Positions 16,356 through 24,213 of a stretch of 64,000 nt of DNA are shown here, in pieces (position 1 is the stretch's first letter; the number at the start of each line of letters is the position of its first letter). The translations under genes and the position numbers were made by a program. Below the pieces are notes generated by a model. The model had not been told where the DNA came from. It did not search any database and worked only from the letters and a program-made list of their open reading frames with translations. Source of the DNA: Streptomyces ureilyticus. Its GTDB lineage: Bacteria; Actinomycetota; Actinomycetes; Streptomycetales; Streptomycetaceae. The stretch covers positions 1 to 64,000 of the forward strand of contig NZ_JAAKZX010000009.1 of assembly GCF_011045025.1 (NCBI RefSeq), in the 5' to 3' direction.

Positions 16356-16370
16356 TATCAGGAAACCTGA
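16356..16370. promoter_or_regulatory. Palindromic operator copy 1
   Basis: TATCAGG-AAA-CCTGA has perfect 5-bp arms TCAGG/CCTGA around a 3-bp centre. It lies 330 bp upstream of the solute-binding protein start. Copies with the same architecture occur at 16525 and, upstream of the alpha/beta hydrolase, at 23162. Confidence 0.6.
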
Positions 16371-16524
16371 GAAACAAATACGCCTGTGAACAAGCCGCGT
16401 CAAGGCCGTTGCAGCAACCCCTCTCCCCCGAGGGGCCGGATGGGCGGCCCCCGAGGAGCAGGTCCGAGACATCTCGGCAACACCCTTGTCATCCGGCGTC
16501 GCCGCGTGCATCATCGTGGCCATC

Positions 16525-16539
16525 ATCAGGGTTCCTGAT
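16525..16539. promoter_or_regulatory. Palindromic operator copy 2
   Basis: ATCAGG-GTT-CCTGAT is a perfect 6-bp inverted repeat with a 3-bp centre, 161 bp upstream of the solute-binding protein start and 169 bp from copy 1. The separation is about 16 helical turns, which would allow looping between two bound dimers. Confidence 0.6.
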
Positions 16540-16699
16540 ATCCGGGCACGTTGCCCAGCCCTACCGGGACGCAAAGGAACCCGCCACCGCTTTCTGCTGC
16601 CGGCTACGGCTTCCCCCAGCGGCTTCAGCCGCCCGTTCCGGCTTCCTCAGCAGCTTCACCACCCTCAGTTCCGCTCCCTCGAAGTGCCCGGAGGCATTC

Positions 16700-18028
16700 A
16701 TGAGCGCGCCCATCAGCACACCCGCGAACGGCAATTTGTCCCGAAGATCCATTATCCGGGGGACGGCCGGAGCCGCCGGGCTGTTCACCGCAGGCGGGCT
16801 GCTGACCGCCTGCGGCGGCATCAAGGAGTCGGCGGCGCAGGCCGACACCGTGCTCCGGATCGGCTATGTCTCGCCCAGCACGGGCCCGGCCGCGGGCTTC
16901 GGCGAGCCGAACGCGTTCCTGATGAAGAAGCTGCGCGCCACCTTCAAGGACGGGTTGAAGATCGGCGGCAAGAAGTACTCGGTCGAGATCGTCGACCGCG
17001 ACAGTCAATCGAATCCGCAGACGGCCGCGCAGGTCGCGAGCGATCTGATCAACAGCGAGAAGATCGATCTGATGCTCGTCACCTCCACGCCGGAGACGGT
17101 CAACCCCGTCGCCGACGCGTGCGAGGCGGCCAAGATCCCGTGTCTGTCGACCGCCGTGCCGTGGGAGGCCTGGTACTTCGGTCGCGGTGCCACCCCCGAG
17201 AAGCCGTTCACGTACACCTACCACTTCTTCATCGGCGTCGCGGAGATCCATGCCGCGTACGTCTCGCTGTGGACGAAGGGCGGGGTAGAGACCAACCGGC
17301 GGGTCGGCGTCATGTGGCCCAACGACCCCGACGGCAAGGCGATCCGGCAGGGGCTCGGGCCGCAGCTGAAGAAGAGCGGGTTCACCATCGTCGACCCGGG
17401 GGCGTACGAGGATGGGACGAACGACTACTCGGCACAGATAGCGGCGTTCAAGAAGGCGGACGCGGAGATCTTCAACACCTTCCCGCTGCCGCCCGACTTC
17501 GCCACGTTCTGGAAGCAGGCCCGGCAGCAGGGCTATCGGCCGCGTATAGCGAGCATCGCCAAGACCGGTCTCCTCCCCTCCCAGGTCGAGGCGCTCGGCT
17601 CGCTCGGACACGGCCTCAGCGCCGGCTTCTGGTGGTCGCCCCAGTTCCCGTACACCTCCACCCTCACCGATCAGACCGCCCGGCAACTGGCCGACGACTA
17701 CGAGAAGTCGACGGGCAAGCAGTGGAACCAGGTCATCGGGTCCAACATGGCGCTCTTCGAGGTCGCGGTCCACGCGCTGAAGGCGACCTCCGACCCCAAG
17801 GACCGTACGGAACTGGCGGCCGCCCTCGGCAAGGCCAAGCTCACCACCGTCGCCGGGCCGCTGGACTTCACGTCCGGACCGGTGAAGAACGTGTCCACGG
17901 AGCCGCTGGTCATGGCGCAGTGGCGCAAGGCCACGGGGGGCAGCAAGTTCGCCGTCGAGCCGGTCATCGTCGACAACGGCGGCTTCGGCGACATCCCGCT
18001 GGGGGGCGAACTTGAGCCCCTCCGCTGA
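16700..18028 (+). CDS. Branched-chain-amino-acid-type ABC transporter substrate-binding lipoprotein
   Basis: This 442-aa periplasmic-binding-fold type I protein (LivJ/UrtA-like) captures the substrate for the downstream ABC system. The N-terminus has a twin-arginine (SRRSIIRG, 14-21) and a lipobox LLTAC with Cys38 followed by GG, so it is a lipid-anchored extracellular protein, probably Tat-exported. The mature part begins VLRIGYVSPSTGP, typical of the family. GGAGG lies 5 bp before the ATG. The substrate is not necessarily an amino acid; these receptors also bind amides, urea or aromatic acids. It overlaps the next gene by 17 bp. Confidence 0.9.
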   Translation: MSAPISTPANGNLSRRSIIRGTAGAAGLFTAGGLLTACGGIKESAAQADTVLRIGYVSPSTGPAAGFGEPNAFLMKKLRATFKDGLKIGGKKYSVEIVDRDSQSNPQTAAQVASDLINSEKIDLMLVTSTPETVNPVADACEAAKIPCLSTAVPWEAWYFGRGATPEKPFTYTYHFFIGVAEIHAAYVSLWTKGGVETNRRVGVMWPNDPDGKAIRQGLGPQLKKSGFTIVDPGAYEDGTNDYSAQIAAFKKADAEIFNTFPLPPDFATFWKQARQQGYRPRIASIAKTGLLPSQVEALGSLGHGLSAGFWWSPQFPYTSTLTDQTARQLADDYEKSTGKQWNQVIGSNMALFEVAVHALKATSDPKDRTELAAALGKAKLTTVAGPLDFTSGPVKNVSTEPLVMAQWRKATGGSKFAVEPVIVDNGGFGDIPLGGELEPLR

Positions 18029-18797
18029 GCCGATGACCGTGGGGACAGGGGAGGCCGCCGGGGCGACCGCCCCGGCCCCGCCGGTGCTCGCGGCGAACGG
18101 CATACACCGACGCTTCGGCAGTCTGGTCGTCCTCGAAGGCATCGACCTCACCCTTGCCCCCGGCGAGGCCTTGGGCATCGTCGGCCCGAACGGCGCCGGA
18201 AAGACGACCCTGCTCGATATCCTCTCCGGGGCCCAGTCCCCCTCCGAGGGCAGCGTCACCTTCCACGGTCAGGACGTGACCCACTGGAAGGTCGACCGCC
18301 GCTGTCGGAGCGGCATCGGGCGCTCCCATCAGGTGCCGCGCCCCTTCACCGGCATGACGGCCTACGAGAACGTGCTGGTCGCGTCGGTGCAGGGCGGTTC
18401 GCACCGGCGCCGGGCCGCGCAACAGCACGCGCTCGGCGTCCTCGATCGCTGCGGCATGCTCGGCCAGGCCAACCGGCCCGCGGCCGCACTCACTCTGCTG
18501 GAGCGCAAGCGGCTGGAGATGGCGCGAGCACTGGCGACCGATCCGCAGGTGCTGCTCCTTGACGAGATCGCGGGTGGTCTCACCGATGCCGAGACGGACG
18601 AACTGATCGCCACCATCCAGCAGTTGCGTGCCGACGGCATCGCCATCGTCTGGATCGAGCATGTCATCCACGCGCTGCTGCGGGTGATCGACCGGCTGGT
18701 CTGTCTCGCGCAGGGCCGGGTCCTGGCCGAGGGCGAACCGGACGCCGTCATGTCCGATCCCCGGGTCGTCGAGGCCTACCTCGGGAGCGCGGCATGA
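18012..18797 (+). CDS. ABC transporter ATP-binding protein, LivG-like
   Basis: This 261-aa ATPase has Walker A GPNGAGKTT (about 58-66), LTLLERKRLEMARAL in the signature region as in LivG-type subunits, Walker B LLLDE and the switch His in WIEHV. A TTG at 18012 preceded by a G-rich stretch overlaps the binding-protein gene by 17 bp; an ATG at 18033 is the alternative. It pairs with the LivF-like ATPase, whose start overlaps its stop. Confidence 0.9.
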   Translation: MSPSAEPMTVGTGEAAGATAPAPPVLAANGIHRRFGSLVVLEGIDLTLAPGEALGIVGPNGAGKTTLLDILSGAQSPSEGSVTFHGQDVTHWKVDRRCRSGIGRSHQVPRPFTGMTAYENVLVASVQGGSHRRRAAQQHALGVLDRCGMLGQANRPAAALTLLERKRLEMARALATDPQVLLLDEIAGGLTDAETDELIATIQQLRADGIAIVWIEHVIHALLRVIDRLVCLAQGRVLAEGEPDAVMSDPRVVEAYLGSAA

Positions 18798-19549
18798 GTC
18801 TGCTGACGGTCGAGAATCTCGAAGTACGGCACGGTCTGCTGCGCGCCGTCCGCGACGTCTCCTTCGCGGTGGACGAGGGTGAGGTCGTGGCGGTGGTCGG
18901 GGCCAACGGTGCCGGAAAGTCCACCCTGATGCGGGCCGTCGCCGGAGCACACCAGCCGGCCGAGGGCCGTATCGGCCTGGACGGTGTGGATGTGACGGCC
19001 CAACGGGCCCACGACCGTGTCGCGGCCGGGATCGCCCTGGTCCCGGAGGGGCGGCGGCTCTTCGCCGACCTCACCGTGGAGGAGAACCTGCTGGTCGCGT
19101 CCCGGGTACGGCGCCCCGGACCGTGGGACCTGGCAGCCGTCGTGGCCGCCTTCCCGCTGCTCGACGGGCTGCTGAAGCGGCGAGCCGGCAACCTCTCGGG
19201 CGGCGAGCAGCAGGCCGTGGCCATCGGCAGGGCGCTGATGACCAACCCTCGCCTGCTCCTGCTCGACGAGGTCTCGCTGGGCCTCGCGCCCGTCATGGTC
19301 GACACCCTCTACGACTCGCTCGGCACGATCCTCTCCGGCGGTACCACGGTGCTGCTGGTGGAACAGGACCTCGGCCGCGCCCTGGGGGTGGCCCGGCGCG
19401 TGCTGTGCATGCTCGAAGGCCGCGTCGTCCTGGACGAACCCGCCGGCGAGGTCACCCGCGAACAGGTCGTCGAGGCGTACTTCGGACTCAGCCGGGCGGC
19501 GGTACCGGACCGCGCCACGGCCGCAACCGTGCAGGAGGAGCCGGCATGA
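18794..19549 (+). CDS. ABC transporter ATP-binding protein, LivF-like
   Basis: This second ATPase of the importer (251 aa) has Walker A GANGAGKST (about 35-43), signature LSGGEQQAVAIGRAL, Walker B LLLLDE and LVEQD, the standard LivF arrangement. It overlaps the preceding gene by ATGA and the following permease by ATGA, so all subunits are co-translated. It would form the ATPase heterodimer with the LivG-like subunit under the two permeases. Confidence 0.9.
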   Translation: MSLLTVENLEVRHGLLRAVRDVSFAVDEGEVVAVVGANGAGKSTLMRAVAGAHQPAEGRIGLDGVDVTAQRAHDRVAAGIALVPEGRRLFADLTVEENLLVASRVRRPGPWDLAAVVAAFPLLDGLLKRRAGNLSGGEQQAVAIGRALMTNPRLLLLDEVSLGLAPVMVDTLYDSLGTILSGGTTVLLVEQDLGRALGVARRVLCMLEGRVVLDEPAGEVTREQVVEAYFGLSRAAVPDRATAATVQEEPA

Positions 19550-20418
19550 ACTGGATCAACGCCATCGTGCAGGGCGTCATGCTCGGCGGTGTCTACGCGC
19601 TCTTCGCCTGCGGCCTCTCCCTGATGTTCGGCGTCATGCGGACGGTCAACCTGAGCCACGGCGACCTCGCGGTCCTCGGCGCGTTCCTCGTCGCGGTGCT
19701 GGCCGCCGCCGTCGGCATCAGCCCGTTCTTCGCCGTACTGCTGGTCCTGCCCGTGATGGGCCTGGTCGGAGTGGCGTTGCAGCGGGGCATCCTCAGCAAG
19801 GCGCTGCGCACCGGCGGGATGTCGTCGATGCTGGCCACCTTCGGTCTCGCCATCGTGCTGCAGAACGTACTGCTGGAGATCTTCAGCGCCGATTCCCGCT
19901 CCCTGGAGGTCGGTTCGCTGTCCACGGCCGGCCTCCAGCTCGGGTCGTCGGTGAGCATCCCGTACCTCGGTGTGCTGACCGTGGTGGTGGCGGTCGCGCT
20001 GCTCGGCGGGCTGCAACTGCTGCTGGCCCGTACGGGCATCGGCCGGGCGATCCGCGCCACGGCCGCCGACGCCGACACCGCCGAGCTGGTCGGGATCGAC
20101 AGCCGCCGGGTGTACGCCTGGGCCGCCGCCATCGCCGTCGCCACCGCCGGTCTGGCGGGAGCGTTCTTCGCGATGAGGTCGTCGTTCAGCCCGTCCATGG
20201 GGCCGACCCAGCTGCTGTTCGCCTTCGAGGTCGTCGTGATCGGAGGGCTCGGTTCGCTGTGGGGGACGCTCGTCGGAGGCATGGTCCTCGGCGTCGCCCA
20301 GACGGTCGGCGCGCAGGTGGATCCGCGCTTCTCCATCGTGGCCGGACACGCGGTGTTCCTCGCGGTCCTGGCCTTCCGTCCGCAGGGACTGCTCGGCATG
20401 AGAAGGAGCCGCACATGA
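19546..20418 (+). CDS. ABC transporter permease, LivH-like
   Basis: This 290-aa inner-membrane permease has about eight hydrophobic segments. LivH hallmarks include GGVYALFACGLSLMFGVMRTVNLSHGD at the N-terminus (about 14-40) and FEVVVIGGLGSLWGTLVGG near the end, which is the EAA-like contact with the ATPases. GGAGGAG lies upstream and the start overlaps LivF by 4 bp. It forms the translocation path with the LivM-like protein. Confidence 0.9.
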   Translation: MNWINAIVQGVMLGGVYALFACGLSLMFGVMRTVNLSHGDLAVLGAFLVAVLAAAVGISPFFAVLLVLPVMGLVGVALQRGILSKALRTGGMSSMLATFGLAIVLQNVLLEIFSADSRSLEVGSLSTAGLQLGSSVSIPYLGVLTVVVAVALLGGLQLLLARTGIGRAIRATAADADTAELVGIDSRRVYAWAAAIAVATAGLAGAFFAMRSSFSPSMGPTQLLFAFEVVVIGGLGSLWGTLVGGMVLGVAQTVGAQVDPRFSIVAGHAVFLAVLAFRPQGLLGMRRSRT

Positions 20419-21446
20419 CCACCGCACCACCGGTGGCCCCCGCTACCGCCGCCGCCCCCTCGACCATCCACCGATGGACACCGGTCTCCCGTACGGCGTC
20501 GAGTGCTCTGGCCGCCCTGCTGCTCGTCCTGGCATTCGCGCCCTTGGTCTTCACGCCCGAGGTGACCGCGAAGCTGACGACCCTGTTCGTCCTCGTCATC
20601 ATCGCGGCCATGTGGAACGCGCTGGCGGGCTACGCCGGTCTTGTCTCCGTCGGCCAGCAGGGCTTCATCGGTCTCGGCGCGTACGGTGTCTTCCTCTTCG
20701 TCGACCGGGGCGTCAACCCCTTCGTCGCGGTCGTCCTGTCGGCCCTGCTCGCGGGTGCCCTCGCCGTACCCACCTCGCTGCTCGCGTTCCGGCTCACCGG
20801 TGGGCAGTTCGCCATCGGCATGTGGGCGATAGCGGAGTTCTTCCGGCTGGTCGTGGTGAACACGCCTTCGCTGGGCGGCGGTTCCGGCCGCTCGCTCACC
20901 GATCTGTCGGCCACCGATCCGGCGGTGCGGCAGGCTCAGGTGTACTGGCTCGCCCTGGCCCTGATGAGTGCGCTGCTGCTGGCCGTGTTCGTGCTGCTGC
21001 GCAGCAGGCTCGGGGCTTCGCTGGAGGCGATCCGCGACGACCCGGTGGGCGCGGCCTCCGTCGGGGTACGGGTCACCTCGGCGAAGCGGCTGGTCTTCGT
21101 ACTCGCGGCGGTGGGCGGTGCCGCGGCCGGTGGACTCACCCTCGCCAACACCCTGCGGGTGCAGCCGGACTCCATCTTCGGGGTCCACTGGTCCGCGTAC
21201 ATGATCTTCATGGTGGTCATCGGCGGCCTCGGCACCTTCGAGGGACCGATCATCGGAGCGATCGTGTTCTTCCTCGTGCAGGACTGGTTCGGGGACACCG
21301 GAGGCACCTGGTACCTGATCGGGCTCGGCGCCCTCGCCATCGGGATGACGCTGTGGATGCCCCATGGGCTGTGGGGTACCGTGGCTCGCCGACGTGACCT
21401 GGAACTACTACCTGTCGGCTATCGGGTGAAGACACCGGTCGTCTGA
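20415..21446 (+). CDS. ABC transporter permease, LivM-like
   Basis: This 343-aa permease has about ten hydrophobic segments after a 30-residue Ala/Pro-rich cytoplasmic tail. Family motifs are WNALAGYAGLVSVGQQGFIGLGAY (about 65-88) and MVVIGGLGTFEGPIIGA (about 280-296). It overlaps the LivH-like gene by ATGA and has AAGGAG upstream. It completes the importer; the MarR gene follows 54 bp later. Confidence 0.9.
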   Translation: MTTAPPVAPATAAAPSTIHRWTPVSRTASSALAALLLVLAFAPLVFTPEVTAKLTTLFVLVIIAAMWNALAGYAGLVSVGQQGFIGLGAYGVFLFVDRGVNPFVAVVLSALLAGALAVPTSLLAFRLTGGQFAIGMWAIAEFFRLVVVNTPSLGGGSGRSLTDLSATDPAVRQAQVYWLALALMSALLLAVFVLLRSRLGASLEAIRDDPVGAASVGVRVTSAKRLVFVLAAVGGAAAGGLTLANTLRVQPDSIFGVHWSAYMIFMVVIGGLGTFEGPIIGAIVFFLVQDWFGDTGGTWYLIGLGALAIGMTLWMPHGLWGTVARRRDLELLPVGYRVKTPVV

Positions 21447-21500
21447 CCTCGACGACGGCCTCGCCCGACCTCCCCGACGACCGACCAAGAGGTGCGCACG

Positions 21501-22019
21501 ATGGCGGAGGCAGCCGATCGGGATCCGGGGCCGGTTCCGGGTGCGGGGCCGGCCCCGGATGCGGATTCCGATCCGGACCCCGAGGGCCACAAGAGCCCGC
21601 TGACGATCTATCTCGTCAAGCAACTCGAACTGGCCATCCGCTCCTTCATGGACGAGGCCCTTCGGCCGTACGGGCTCACGACGTTCCAGTACACGGCCCT
21701 GACCGTGCTTCAGCACCGAGGCGGGCTCTCCTCCGCCCAGTTGGCCCGCCGCTCCTTCGTCAGGCCCCAGACGATGCACGAGATGGTGCGCGCGCTGGAG
21801 GAGCGCGGGCTGATCGAGCGCACCCATGCCCCGGGGAACCGGCGGATCATGGAGGCCCGGCTGACGCGGGAGGGGGAGGAACTGCTGGCGGCGTGTGCGT
21901 CGGCCGTGCAGAAGCTGGAGGACCGGTTGCTGCTCGACATACCTGAGGAACGGCGGTCAGCGTTCCGTCAGGGCCTGGAGGACGGGCTCGCCTCCTTGAC
22001 GGGGCGGCAGCTCGGCTGA
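21501..22019 (+). CDS. MarR-family regulator
   Basis: This 172-aa winged-helix regulator has an Asp/Pro-rich N-terminal tail (about residues 5-28) and a MarR DNA-binding domain (LSSAQLARRSFVRPQTMHEMVRALEERGLIERTHAPGNRR, about 75-115). The ATG at 21501 has AAGAGG upstream; a GTG three codons earlier is possible. As the last gene of the transporter operon it is the nearest candidate regulator for the TCAGG-N3-CCTGA sites, although MarR proteins often prefer other palindromes. Confidence 0.85.
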   Translation: MAEAADRDPGPVPGAGPAPDADSDPDPEGHKSPLTIYLVKQLELAIRSFMDEALRPYGLTTFQYTALTVLQHRGGLSSAQLARRSFVRPQTMHEMVRALEERGLIERTHAPGNRRIMEARLTREGEELLAACASAVQKLEDRLLLDIPEERRSAFRQGLEDGLASLTGRQLG

Positions 22020-22165
22020 CGACGCGGATCGCCGGGCCGCCCGCCCGGGCACGCCTGCGGTGGACACCGCGCAACTGCCGGGCAACCCGCTGCCCGACGG
22101 CTGGTCGGACGAGAAGGCGCGTGAGGCGGTCCCGTACCACGCCGTCACCGGCCGGGGGACGACGG

Positions 22166-22185
22166 CGTCACCCGGCCGGGTGACG
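22166..22185. terminator. Bidirectional hairpin between marR and hydrolase
   Basis: CGTCACCCGG followed directly by CCGGGTGACG is a perfect 20-bp palindrome between two convergent genes. It can terminate transcription from both sides; no U-tract is seen, as is common in this group. Confidence 0.6.
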
Positions 22186-22234
22186 ATTCCGGCACTGAGG
22201 GCTGCTGCGGCGGCGTGCGTGCTGCCCGCCGGCA

Positions 22235-23128
22235 TCAGACGCTGAGTGCGGTGCGCAAGGTGGTTGCCATCGTGTCAATGGCGGTCTTCCCCTCCGGTAC
22301 CGGACCGGTGTGGGTGAAGTAGTGATCGACTCCCTCGAAGACACGGTGGGTGACCGCGACGCCGGCGGCCTCCAGAGCCTTGGCGTAGGCGTCGCCCTCG
22401 TCGCGCAGGCGGTCGTTCTCCGCGGTGATGACCAGGGCGGGAGGGAGCCCGGCGAGGTCATCGGCCAGTGCGGGTGAGACAAGGGGATCGGCACGGTCGG
22501 CGGGGTCGGGGACGTAGGCGGCCGTGAAGACCCGCATGATCTGGGGGCTGAGCAGCGGCTTGGCGATGAGGGACTGCTTGGTGGCCGGGTCGGCGACCTG
22601 GTCGAGCACTGCGGAGTCGATGATCTGGAGCCGGGGCGAGAAGGTGCCGCGGTCCCGGGCCATGCGGCAGACCACGGCCGTCAGGTTGGCCCCGGCGCTG
22701 TGTCCGCCCACGGCGAGGCGCGAGCCGTCCCAGTCGTGGGCGGGGCCGTTCTCGGCGACCCACGCGGTGACGTCGTACGCCTGGGTGACGGGCACGGGGA
22801 AGGGCCGCTGCGGGGCGACGGCGTAGTCCACGTTGATCACGACAATGCCGGCCGTGGCCGCTATGTAACGGCAGATGTGGTCGTCCTGTTCCGGGCGGCC
22901 GACCACGAACCCGCCGCCGTGGAAGTTGACGTACACGGGGGCAGGGGTCTTGGTGCCGGCCGGCGGGCGGTAGACCGTGCAGGGCACCGGGCCGGCGCCG
23001 GTCTCCACCATGAGGGCTTCGGTGCGCTTCGGGATGTCCGTGAAGCGCAGGTCCTTGTGGACGCGCGACATCATCCGACCGAGCAGCAGTTGGACCCCTC
23101 TGGCCTGGATTTTCGGGCTCAATGGCAT
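22235..23128 (-). CDS. Alpha/beta hydrolase, hormone-sensitive-lipase family
   Basis: This 297-aa carboxylesterase or lipase of the HSL group has oxyanion-hole HGGGF (about 69-73), nucleophile GGHSAGAN (Ser about 141), acid Asp in ENDRLRDEGDAY (about 238) and His in GVDHYF (about 267). It would hydrolyse short or medium acyl esters in the cytoplasm, since no signal peptide is visible. The ATG at 23128 is preferred because upstream in-frame sequence is unlike protein. A palindromic operator lies 34-46 bp upstream, shared with the ABC transporter operon. Confidence 0.87.
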   Translation of the reverse strand: MPLSPKIQARGVQLLLGRMMSRVHKDLRFTDIPKRTEALMVETGAGPVPCTVYRPPAGTKTPAPVYVNFHGGGFVVGRPEQDDHICRYIAATAGIVVINVDYAVAPQRPFPVPVTQAYDVTAWVAENGPAHDWDGSRLAVGGHSAGANLTAVVCRMARDRGTFSPRLQIIDSAVLDQVADPATKQSLIAKPLLSPQIMRVFTAAYVPDPADRADPLVSPALADDLAGLPPALVITAENDRLRDEGDAYAKALEAAGVAVTHRVFEGVDHYFTHTGPVPEGKTAIDTMATTLRTALSV

Positions 23129-23529
23129 GCCTCGGCCACCCTTCGCTACAACTATAAAGTAACAGGATTCCTGATAATGGACGCTCGCCCTTCTTCGCGC
23201 AATAGGCAGACAGGAGCCGCCCTTCACCAGCCGGACGACGCTGTCATCCGGCGCCGCGTGCAAAGCTCCACGTCCGTCCGCTCGCGTCGCCAGACTCTGG
23301 AAGTGGGGAAACCAGACGGCGGGGTGCCATCTCGACGGCGGCGATGTCGCGACTGCGGCGCAGATGAGGAAGATGTGTCCGGTCGCATCCCCATAGGCGC
23401 CGCGGACGATTTCCTGTACGGCGAGGCGGCCCGCCGGCGCTCGCGCCGTTGCCCCTGCTCGCGGCGGAGGAGGAGGCGGGAAGACCCGCTGAGGCGAGAT
23501 CCGGCGAGATCGGGTCTGTGACCTGGCGC
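23129..23529. other. 401-bp intergenic region
   Basis: It holds the upstream region of the alpha/beta hydrolase, including the palindrome at 23162-23174. Otherwise I see no gene; the rest is GC-rich sequence without a recognisable feature. Confidence 0.5.
23162..23174. promoter_or_regulatory. Palindromic operator copy 3 (hydrolase promoter)
   Basis: ACAGG-ATT-CCTGA, flanked by TA on the left and TAA on the right, matches the two sites upstream of the ABC transporter operon with one arm mismatch. It lies 34 bp upstream of the hydrolase ATG, where a repressor could cover the promoter. Confidence 0.55.
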
Positions 23530-23856
23530 TTAGGAGCTGTCCCGCACGTCGAGGTGGGCCCACGGATCCTCGGCCGGCTGCGCCTCGGCCGTTTCGTCGA
23601 TGGGGTCCGCTACGGAGGCCGTCACCTCGGCGCGGTTCGAGAACGCCACGGTGCGGCGGGCCTTGGCGATGACCTCGGCGTGCTCCTCACCGAACGTCGC
23701 GGCGTCCAGCCGCGCATCGAAAGCCGTCAACACCCCGGGGCTGATCACCGCGAGCGCCGCGCGCAACTCGCCGAGCGTCTGCGGGCCCTCGGCGTGTTCG
23801 AGTCGCTGCGGATCCGAATCGGCCTGCGGGCTCGGCTCGTGCGGTAGCGCGGACAT
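23530..23856 (-). CDS. Small DUF6247-like protein
   Basis: This 108-aa acidic protein resembles small Streptomyces proteins annotated DUF6247, judged by LGELRAALAVISPGVLTAFDARLDAA. These are often found next to RelE-like toxins; no toxin gene is visible here. The ATG at 23856 has GGAGG 8 bp upstream, better than the in-frame ATG 20 codons earlier. The C-terminus is Asp/Glu/Ala-rich and probably disordered. Function is unknown. Confidence 0.65.
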   Translation of the reverse strand: MSALPHEPSPQADSDPQRLEHAEGPQTLGELRAALAVISPGVLTAFDARLDAATFGEEHAEVIAKARRTVAFSNRAEVTASVADPIDETAEAQPAEDPWAHLDVRDSS

Positions 23857-24213
23857 GTGCGTGACCTCCGGTTGTGATGCCTCCACGGTACGCGGTCGCT
23901 GTGCCTCGCAGTGCAAGGGTACGAACGCTCAACAGCCCCCGCGCACAACCGTTCCCCTGAGGGGATGGCCGACATCCAAGCGGTCTGGACGGGGCCCGCT
24001 CTACCCCACCTTCCCCACCTACCCCACCGCAGGGCGGACGCGACCGGGCTCGGCGCGAGATCGCGCAGAGTCTTTGCGTTGACTGGTTGTTGAGGCCGCC
24101 ACAGGAAATCCCAGAGGCCGCCTTGAGTGCCGCGCGGCCCCAGCCGTCAGCCGGTTCACCGCGCGGGCCCCGCCTGTCGCGGGGCAGCCCATCGCGGCGC
24201 AGCCCGTCGGCGC
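23857..24213. other. 357-bp intergenic region
   Basis: It contains a C-rich stretch of near-repeats (TCCCCACC/ACCCCACC, about 24003-24028) and a terminator hairpin (24167-24185) for the leftward ThDP-enzyme/cyclase operon. No gene is recognised. Confidence 0.5.
24167..24185 (-). terminator. Terminator after the ThDP enzyme gene
   Basis: GCCCCGC (24167-24173) and GCGGGGC (24179-24185) form a perfect 7-bp stem with a 5-nt loop, 29 bp after the ThDP enzyme stop. Confidence 0.55.

Larger units (their letters stand above)
16197..16699. other. 503-bp leader region of the ABC transporter operon
   Basis: No gene is recognised here. It holds two copies of a palindromic motif (about 16356-16370 and 16525-16539) upstream of the solute-binding protein. 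It also contains several GC-rich inverted segments. The transcription start was not located. Confidence 0.5.

Noticed and set aside
23129..23563. N-terminal extension of the alpha/beta hydrolase
   Set aside because: The extension has no homology-like features and would run through the operator; the family starts near MPLSPKIQ.
24003..24028. C-rich near-repeats considered as a CRISPR or iteron array
   Set aside because: The units are short and irregular with no spacer-like pattern; it looks like simple low-complexity DNA.
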